This document shows positions 58,548 to 64,000 of a stretch of DNA of 64,000 nt, piece after piece; the first letter of the stretch is position 1, and every line of letters begins with the position of its first letter. The position numbers and the translations under genes were made by a program. The DNA is taken from assembly GCF_002998435.1 (NCBI RefSeq), contig NZ_CP027231.1:1591001-1655000 (forward strand), in the 5' to 3' direction. Below the pieces are notes generated by a model. It was not told the origin of the DNA. It made no database searches and saw only the letters and a list, made by a program, of their open reading frames with translations. Source of the DNA: Bacteroides zoogleoformans (lineage in GTDB: Bacteria; Bacteroidota; Bacteroidia; Bacteroidales; Bacteroidaceae).

Positions 58548-61500
58548 TTATAATGTGAATTTTATACCTAAATTAAAACGCTTCACCGTAGGATATGCTC
58601 CCAAATAGCCCGCTCCGGAGAGGTTTGCCTCACGGTCGTCCGGCATTCTGGTCCACAGCCACAGATTATTTCCATTCAGATAAATTTTCAGATTCTGCAC
58701 TCCGAACTTCTTTACAAATCCTTTTGTAAAGGTATAAGCCACCTCCACATTCTTCAAGCGGATATAAGAACCGTCGTAAAGGAACTGAGTTCCGGTGTTA
58801 TAGCTTGGAGTAGAGTTCCAACGCGGCACCACCACATCAGCATTGGGATTGTCTACCGACCACCAAGTACCGATATTGTAAACCGTATTGAGTTTACTGC
58901 CAAAGCTATTCAGAGATACGTCACGCGTTACATTGGTCACTCCATAGAACTGGGCGAAACAGCTGAATCCTTTCCATTCAAAACCGATGGTCGCATTGAA
59001 GGTGTTCTGCGGGGTTCCTGTGTATCCATAAGGAGCCTGGTCTTTATTGTCTATCACACCGTCGCCATTGAAGTCCACGATGTAATAGTCACCCGGCAAC
59101 TTGTGTGCGTCATTCGTATCATGAGCCGGACTACCATAGAGTTCATCGAAATTCTGAATAAATCCACCATCTATATATGAAATATATTGCCCGATGCTAT
59201 AACCCGCAGCTTTCTGATATCCGGGACGCAATTCCTGATCGTCTTTCTGCAGAATTTTATTCTTGGCATGCGTCATGCTGAAGTTACCCCATACGCGCAT
59301 ATCATTGGCAAATGTTTTGTTAACGCGCAATTCCAATTCGTATCCATTGGTTCTAACCTTACCGATGTTGGCAGTGGGCGGTGTACTTCCAAAATAAGAA
59401 GGAACCGAACGATCGGCACCAAACACCAAGATGTCCGTACGCTCGTCACGGAAAAACTCCAAGCTACCGGCCAGCAAACCACCCAGAACAGAGTAGTCGA
59501 CACCCAGGTTTATCTTCTTCACCGTTTCCCATTTCACATCTTTATTACCTATGGCAGCTTCTCTGTACCACGTATAGATGCTTTCTTTCTGATTCAAATC
59601 GATGGTGGTATGTCCTCCATAGGCCCACTGGCTCATATAGAGCCATCGTCTGCTTGGGTCAAAAGGATTGGGTCCCAGATTGTCATCACCAATCTCACCA
59701 TAAGAAACCCTTAGCTTCAACATATCAACATACTTCTTGAGAGGCTTGAAAAGCGGTTCTTCGCTCACCATCCAGCCCAAAGCTCCTGAATTAAAGAAAG
59801 CAAAACGATTCTCCTTGCTGAATTTCTCCGAACCGTTGTAGGCGCCATTGTATTCAATGAAATAACGGTCGGCAAAATTATATGTGGTACGGAAAGCCCA
59901 GTCCTCACGGTAGGTAGGCATCACACTGCCTCGGGCATTTTCCTGCCGGCTGAACAGTCCCATAGCCGTAATATTATGCTTACCGAAACTACGTGCCCAA
60001 TTTAATTGCGCCTGATAATACAGATTACGCACCGTAGCACCATTATCTACCGTTCCGGCTTGTGTGGTCCAGTTCACACCTTGTTGCCAGTCGAAGCCAT
60101 TTGCACTATCGAAGTCGTTTTTAAGTACGACCTGACCAGTTTCAGGATTTATCCACTTCTGTTGGGCTTGATTATAAAGGTCGTTGATACCTCGCCGATT
60201 CTCTACAAACATATTATCCCAAGACACCATGGCGCGGGCACTCAATCCCTTCGTCACAAAACCCAGATCCTGTTCTAATGTAAAGTCCGTATTGATACGG
60301 GTACTGGTGGTTTGCATATAACCACCCAATGCCATGTTCGAAGCCGAGTTAGACACATTGGATATTTGAGGATAGTATCCCCAAGAACCATCGCTGTATT
60401 GCGGCAAAAACACATCGGGGGCAATGTTATAGGCACCTGCCCATTGTTGTCCTATCTGCCACTCGTCTCCACTGACATTATTCCAAGGAGACTTGCGTAC
60501 GCCATTCGAACCGGCCAAGTTGATCTTGAGCAACGTGGTTTTGGTTATACTAAAGTCTAAGTTACTGCGCACATTGAGACGATCGTATCCATAACCGGAG
60601 TTGTAATTCCGATTATTGTCGTATACGCGGAAGAGGTCACCCTCGTGAACATAATCGGCCGAAGCAAAATATTTCACAAACTTTGTACCACCGCTTACGT
60701 TCACATTGGCATTGTAGGACACGGCCGTTTCTTTGAACAGTGCTTTTTGCCAATCCACGTTGGGATAGCGTTCCATCTGTTCGACGGAGGTCTGATTGCG
60801 GTAGTTATTGATAAACGATTGCGGCCTAATATAAGCCCAAGAGTCGGGTGTTAAGCCTAATTCATGCTCTATGGCCACGTTGCGGGCCATCAAAGCATCG
60901 TATGCATCGAGCTTATTAGGCAATTTGGAAGGAGCCTTGAGTGTGGCATTAAAACCCACATCTATTTTCGCACTGCCTTCGGTTCCTCGTTTAGTTGTAA
61001 TCAAGATGACACCATTGGCTCCCTTCACACCATAAACGGCCGTAGCAGAGGCATCTTTCAGGACGGACAATGACTGTACAGAACTGATATCCACGCTATT
61101 CATCGGTCGCTCTATACCGTCGACCAACACCAAAGGCTCGCTGTTATTCCAAGAACTTGCACCACGAATCACAATTTTAGGATCTTCCTCACCGGGCATT
61201 CCCGTGCCTTGCGTGGTGATTACGCCCGGCAGGTTTCCGGTGAGCGCTCCACCAATGTTGCTTACACCGGCAGCTCTTTCCAGCACTTTACCGGTGGTTT
61301 GGGTAATGGCACCTACCACTGAGGCTTTCTTCTGTTGGCCGTAACCCACTACCACCACTTCTTCCAATTGCTGGCTGTCGTCTTCGAGCATCACTCTCAT
61401 AATAGCTTTGGAAGTCGCTCTCACTTCTTTCGGCTTCATTCCCACAAATGAGACAACAAGAGTGGCGTTCTCATTGGGTACGTTTAAGACGAAGTTACCA

Positions 61501-61700
61501 TCTATGTCGGATATCGTACCTACCGAGCTGTTACTTTTTAATACGACCGAAGCACCAATGATAGTTTCTCCGTTGCCGTCTACAACAACTCCCTTCACCG
61601 TCACTCCTTTTTGCGCCGACACCGTCAAACAACAGAGCAGCATCATCAAGATCAGGCCGGGAATCTTCTGAATCTTTTTTGTTACATTTTTCATTACCAT
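58548..61700 (-). CDS. susC: SusC-like TonB-dependent transporter (first pair)
   Basis: The 1050-residue outer-membrane transporter is complete for the family: signal peptide (about 1-30, ending TVSAQ), carboxypeptidase-like extension (about 35-115, GVTVKGVVVDGNGETIIGASV), TonB box region (QLEEVVVVGYGQQKK), plug (about 120-235, with LVLVDGIERPM and GVKGANGVILITTKRG) and a barrel ending FNLGIKFTL. The start is 61700 or two codons later. It leads the four-gene SusC/D block, 114 bp after GH43. No clear TAnnTTTG box was found in that gap, so it is probably transcribed from the promoter at 63.6 kb. Confidence 0.95.
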   Translation of the reverse strand: MVMKNVTKKIQKIPGLILMMLLCCLTVSAQKGVTVKGVVVDGNGETIIGASVVLKSNSSVGTISDIDGNFVLNVPNENATLVVSFVGMKPKEVRATSKAIMRVMLEDDSQQLEEVVVVGYGQQKKASVVGAITQTTGKVLERAAGVSNIGGALTGNLPGVITTQGTGMPGEEDPKIVIRGASSWNNSEPLVLVDGIERPMNSVDISSVQSLSVLKDASATAVYGVKGANGVILITTKRGTEGSAKIDVGFNATLKAPSKLPNKLDAYDALMARNVAIEHELGLTPDSWAYIRPQSFINNYRNQTSVEQMERYPNVDWQKALFKETAVSYNANVNVSGGTKFVKYFASADYVHEGDLFRVYDNNRNYNSGYGYDRLNVRSNLDFSITKTTLLKINLAGSNGVRKSPWNNVSGDEWQIGQQWAGAYNIAPDVFLPQYSDGSWGYYPQISNVSNSASNMALGGYMQTTSTRINTDFTLEQDLGFVTKGLSARAMVSWDNMFVENRRGINDLYNQAQQKWINPETGQVVLKNDFDSANGFDWQQGVNWTTQAGTVDNGATVRNLYYQAQLNWARSFGKHNITAMGLFSRQENARGSVMPTYREDWAFRTTYNFADRYFIEYNGAYNGSEKFSKENRFAFFNSGALGWMVSEEPLFKPLKKYVDMLKLRVSYGEIGDDNLGPNPFDPSRRWLYMSQWAYGGHTTIDLNQKESIYTWYREAAIGNKDVKWETVKKINLGVDYSVLGGLLAGSLEFFRDERTDILVFGADRSVPSYFGSTPPTANIGKVRTNGYELELRVNKTFANDMRVWGNFSMTHAKNKILQKDDQELRPGYQKAAGYSIGQYISYIDGGFIQNFDELYGSPAHDTNDAHKLPGDYYIVDFNGDGVIDNKDQAPYGYTGTPQNTFNATIGFEWKGFSCFAQFYGVTNVTRDVSLNSFGSKLNTVYNIGTWWSVDNPNADVVVPRWNSTPSYNTGTQFLYDGSYIRLKNVEVAYTFTKGFVKKFGVQNLKIYLNGNNLWLWTRMPDDREANLSGAGYLGAYPTVKRFNLGIKFTL

Positions 61701-61814
61701 TAGTTTAAGAATTAATCACTACATTTTCTCTCTAATTATTAATTGTTACAGATAACAGTTTCAACTATCGTCATACATATTCACAGTGTTCATAATAGTA
61801 TTTATAAGGTGTAA

Positions 61815-63548
61815 TCATTTCCGGGTGGCATACAGGCCTATCATGCTGCCGGTAAAGCCTCCGGCCGTAGCCGTAGAGAGATAGCCGGCATCTACGTCCT
61901 TGCACAGCAGTGTCCACGCTTTGCCTTTGGAGGTGGCGTAGTAGAAATCGTAGTGCGTGCCGCGCGACACGACTTTCAGACGGATGTCGGTTTGCTTGGC
62001 AGGAAGTTTCCGTGTGGCAAGCACCTCTTCGGCGGAAGCACCGATTTTCTTCAAGGAGATGCTGCGCACTCCTCCGGGTTGAGACACGCAGAAGAAGTAT
62101 TGATGGCGTTCGTCCTTGAACAGCAGCAGGCCGGCAGCCTCTTTGTCGTCGGAGGGATTGAACAGCATACGGGTGGCAGCCTCAAAATTGTGGTGCTGCA
62201 TGCGGCGGGAAACAAACGCGGGGGTATCGCGCTCGGTGGCACTGATATCGGCACACTTCAGCGCCAGATAGCCGGGGGCTGAAGACAAGGAGTACAGACC
62301 GGTGGCGGGAGCACGGAGCGTAGTCCATTGCATACCCAACGTTTTACCGTCGAATTCTTCGATTTCCTCAAAATTGCCGAAGGTCACTGTTTCGTTGCGC
62401 TTCACGCCGGGACGTTTCAAGACCGGAGGTACGGTCTCGTCGCCCTGCGTCATGTAGGGGAATCCGTCCTCGCTCCAGCGCACGGGCATCAGGAAGGTTT
62501 CACGTCCCAAGTTCTCGAACTTGTTGTCGATGGGGCGGCAAGCCAGAAAGACAGCCCACCAATCACCTTCTTTGGTTTGTATCAGGTCGGCATGGCCGGC
62601 GCAAGTCACAGGATTGGGGCGCGAACCTGACAGGTGTCTTTGCGTGAGGATAGGGTTTTTGTCCCACGGCGTAAAGGGACCCATCGGAGAGTCGCCACGG
62701 AATATCACCTCGGAGTGCCAGTTGCTGGTACCGCCTTCGGCATCCATCAGGAAGTACTTTCCATTTATTTTGTACATGTGAGGGCCTTCAATCCAGATGG
62801 GTTTCTCTTCAGGATGCACACCTTTATTTATTAATATCTTGCGAGGGCCGATGGTACGGTCGGTCGCCACATCGAACTCTTGCACGCGTATGGTGCGATG
62901 CCCGCTGTATTCGGGTTTGTTGTCCGGTGCGTCATCGTTGTTCACAATATAAGCCCTGCCATCTTCATCGAAGAAGAAAGAGGGGTCGATGCCTCCCACT
63001 TCGGGCAACATGATGGGGTCGGACCATTCACCGAAAGGGTTCCGGGTCTTTACGAAGAAGTTTCCCGCCCCCACGTTGGTGGTGACCATGTAGTAGGTTT
63101 TGTTGTGCGGGTTGTAAGAGATGGCCGGTGCGAAGATACCGCCACTGACGTGCTGGCCTTTCATGTTGACCAACTGCGAGGGACGAGTGAGCACATGGCC
63201 TACCTGCCGCCAGTTCACCAAATCCGTACTGTGAAAGATGGGCACTCCGGGGAAGAAGGTGAAAGTGGAAGTAACAAGGAAGTAATCCCCCTCGCCATTG
63301 GTGCAGATACTGGGATCGGAATACCAACCCGGAAGGATGGGATTGTAGAACGACTCGGCATCGGGCAGCGGATGCTCTTTATAAAAGGTATCTTCTCCTT
63401 TGTAGGTGAAGCGGTCGAACATAGCCGTTGACTTTGCCACAACCGGAGTTCTGCCTACCCCCGCAGTGGAAGAAGCGCAAGAAAATCCCGACATACAGGA
63501 AAGGACGAACAAGGCCGCCAGAAGTTTGGAGTTTTGTCTCTTTTTCAT
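61815..63548 (-). CDS. GH43 glycosidase with C-terminal beta-sandwich, lipoprotein
   Basis: The 577-residue enzyme is the first gene of the xylan train. Its signal ends in a lipobox-like GFSCASS (Cys24). The GH43 propeller (about 65-385) has Asp in GWYSDPSICTNG, Asp in GGIDPSFFFDEDGRAY and acid Glu in WIEGPHMYKINGKYF. A C-terminal concanavalin-like domain (about 395-577) is typical of xylan-acting GH43 (xylosidase/arabinofuranosidase). As the promoter-proximal gene it probably gives early access to side-chain or terminal xylose/arabinose. Start codon at 63548 is followed by a clear signal sequence. Confidence 0.93.
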   Translation of the reverse strand: MKKRQNSKLLAALFVLSCMSGFSCASSTAGVGRTPVVAKSTAMFDRFTYKGEDTFYKEHPLPDAESFYNPILPGWYSDPSICTNGEGDYFLVTSTFTFFPGVPIFHSTDLVNWRQVGHVLTRPSQLVNMKGQHVSGGIFAPAISYNPHNKTYYMVTTNVGAGNFFVKTRNPFGEWSDPIMLPEVGGIDPSFFFDEDGRAYIVNNDDAPDNKPEYSGHRTIRVQEFDVATDRTIGPRKILINKGVHPEEKPIWIEGPHMYKINGKYFLMDAEGGTSNWHSEVIFRGDSPMGPFTPWDKNPILTQRHLSGSRPNPVTCAGHADLIQTKEGDWWAVFLACRPIDNKFENLGRETFLMPVRWSEDGFPYMTQGDETVPPVLKRPGVKRNETVTFGNFEEIEEFDGKTLGMQWTTLRAPATGLYSLSSAPGYLALKCADISATERDTPAFVSRRMQHHNFEAATRMLFNPSDDKEAAGLLLFKDERHQYFFCVSQPGGVRSISLKKIGASAEEVLATRKLPAKQTDIRLKVVSRGTHYDFYYATSKGKAWTLLCKDVDAGYLSTATAGGFTGSMIGLYATRK

Positions 63549-63596
63549 CAGAAGCAGATTTTATGATTAACGTTTTGTTTTATTTTTCCGGATGAG

Positions 63597-63604
63597 CAAA
63601 GATA
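63597..63604 (-). promoter_or_regulatory. Main promoter (-7 box) of the xylan utilisation locus
   Basis: On the minus strand this reads TATCTTTG, identical to the -7 box of the 19.0-kb operon and followed in both by an ATCCGGAA stretch. It lies 48 bp before the GH43 start codon. No -33 TTTG is present, as expected for an activator-dependent promoter. Confidence 0.7.
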
Positions 63605-63635
63605 GAGCATATGCGTATACGACCGTTATTATTAT

Positions 63636-63704
63636 GATACACGTTTCTTTGATTGTGCTACATGTTTCTTTTCTATGTTACATTTCTTTTTCCCCATATT
63701 ACAT
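63636..63704 (-). promoter_or_regulatory. Four direct repeats upstream of the xylan locus promoter, probable HTCS binding sites
   Basis: On the minus strand, half-sites AAAGAAATGTAAC (63689-63677), AAAGAAACATGTAGC (63671-63657) and AAAGAAACGTGTATC (63650-63636) recur every 20-21 bp. A weaker fourth (TTTGATGTAAT, ending 63698) lies upstream. The nearest ends 31 bp before the -7 box, the same distance as in the 19.0-kb operon. The remaining sequence to 64000 shows no gene or other structure. Confidence 0.6.
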
Positions 63705-64000
63705 CAAACCATATTAATCACGTGGTCTTTAGCAAGATAACATGCTAAGGATAAAAGTGACATACGAGAAACAAGTATGCGCCACCTCAAATCCTGGCAA
63801 GACCGGACAAAGAATGCACTTGCTTTGCACGAACCGCGCAGCAGGCAGCAATAAGGCTGTTTCTTTATGCTTCATTGACAACACGTGCACTTTCCAAAAC
63901 AAAACAGTTGGAGGAACAGCATCATCTCAACCGCAACCCTGGAATCAAGCTCAACAAAGCGGTTGTATGAAAGCTGACTTGGGAACAAATCACGCAAGTA

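Noticed and set aside
61701-61814. Second regulated promoter in front of the first SusC gene
   Set aside because: TGTA-like motifs occur here but 27 bp apart, not 21, and no TAnnTTTG box is present on the minus strand. Only TATCTGTA near 61747-61754 comes close.

Overview
This window looks like chromosome of a gut Bacteroides species. The evidence is tandem SusC/SusD pairs, a hybrid two-component regulator, fused SecDF, a DNA topoisomerase I ending in a Lys-rich tail, and -7 promoter elements of the Bacteroides form TAnnTTTG. The species cannot be fixed from sequence alone; the enzyme set matches xylan-degrading human gut Bacteroides.

Layout. (1) 1-17.8 kb is housekeeping: a TPR protein and an outer-membrane beta-barrel protein, topA, then argS and an HU gene on the minus strand, two overlapping rhomboid proteases, an endonuclease/exonuclease/phosphatase-fold protein, an M3 peptidase and secDF. 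(2) 17.8-19.0 kb is a 1.3 kb gene-free, repeat-rich stretch. It holds a 237-bp MITE-like element with a target duplication, a 16-bp tandem repeat, a palindrome array and a 52-57-bp tandem repeat, ending in a regulated promoter and leader. (3) 19.0-25.3 kb is a plus-strand operon for acetylated glucuronoxylan oligosaccharides: SGNH esterase, GPH transporter, GH43 and GH67 alpha-glucuronidase. (4) 25.9-32.5 kb is a wrecked type I restriction-modification locus. hsdM is intact, hsdS is cut, a 2,665-bp IS21-family element follows, and only the C-terminal half of hsdR remains. (5) 32.6-63.5 kb is a large xylan utilisation locus. A plus-strand hybrid two-component regulator converges on a minus-strand gene train: GH43, SusC, SusD, SusC, SusD, DUF1735 lipoprotein, CBM-split GH10, GH5, GH10, GH3, GH43-GH8 fusion, CE6-CE1 fusion and GH43.

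How it works together (inference from families). Surface GH10/GH5 enzymes cut xylan, the SusC/D pairs and DUF1735 protein bind and import oligosaccharides, and periplasmic GH43, GH8, GH3, GH67, CE1 and CE6 activities strip side chains and shorten them. The GPH transporter carries products across the inner membrane. The regulator would sense oligosaccharides in the periplasm.

Main discoveries. The two xylan operons, about 45 kb apart and separated by the broken restriction locus, share a promoter architecture: three or four direct repeats (AAAG...TGTnAC-like) at a 20-21-bp period, ending exactly 31 bp before an identical TATCTTTG box. This suggests one regulator for both. Separately, three intergenic sites carry arrays of 15-16-bp near-palindromes at a fixed 21-22-bp period. 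Their sequences are unrelated between sites but the architecture is the same, and units occur in both orientations. I do not recognise this as a described element. The hsdS remnant also contains a perfect 13-5-13 palindrome, a plausible old site of specificity-gene inversion.
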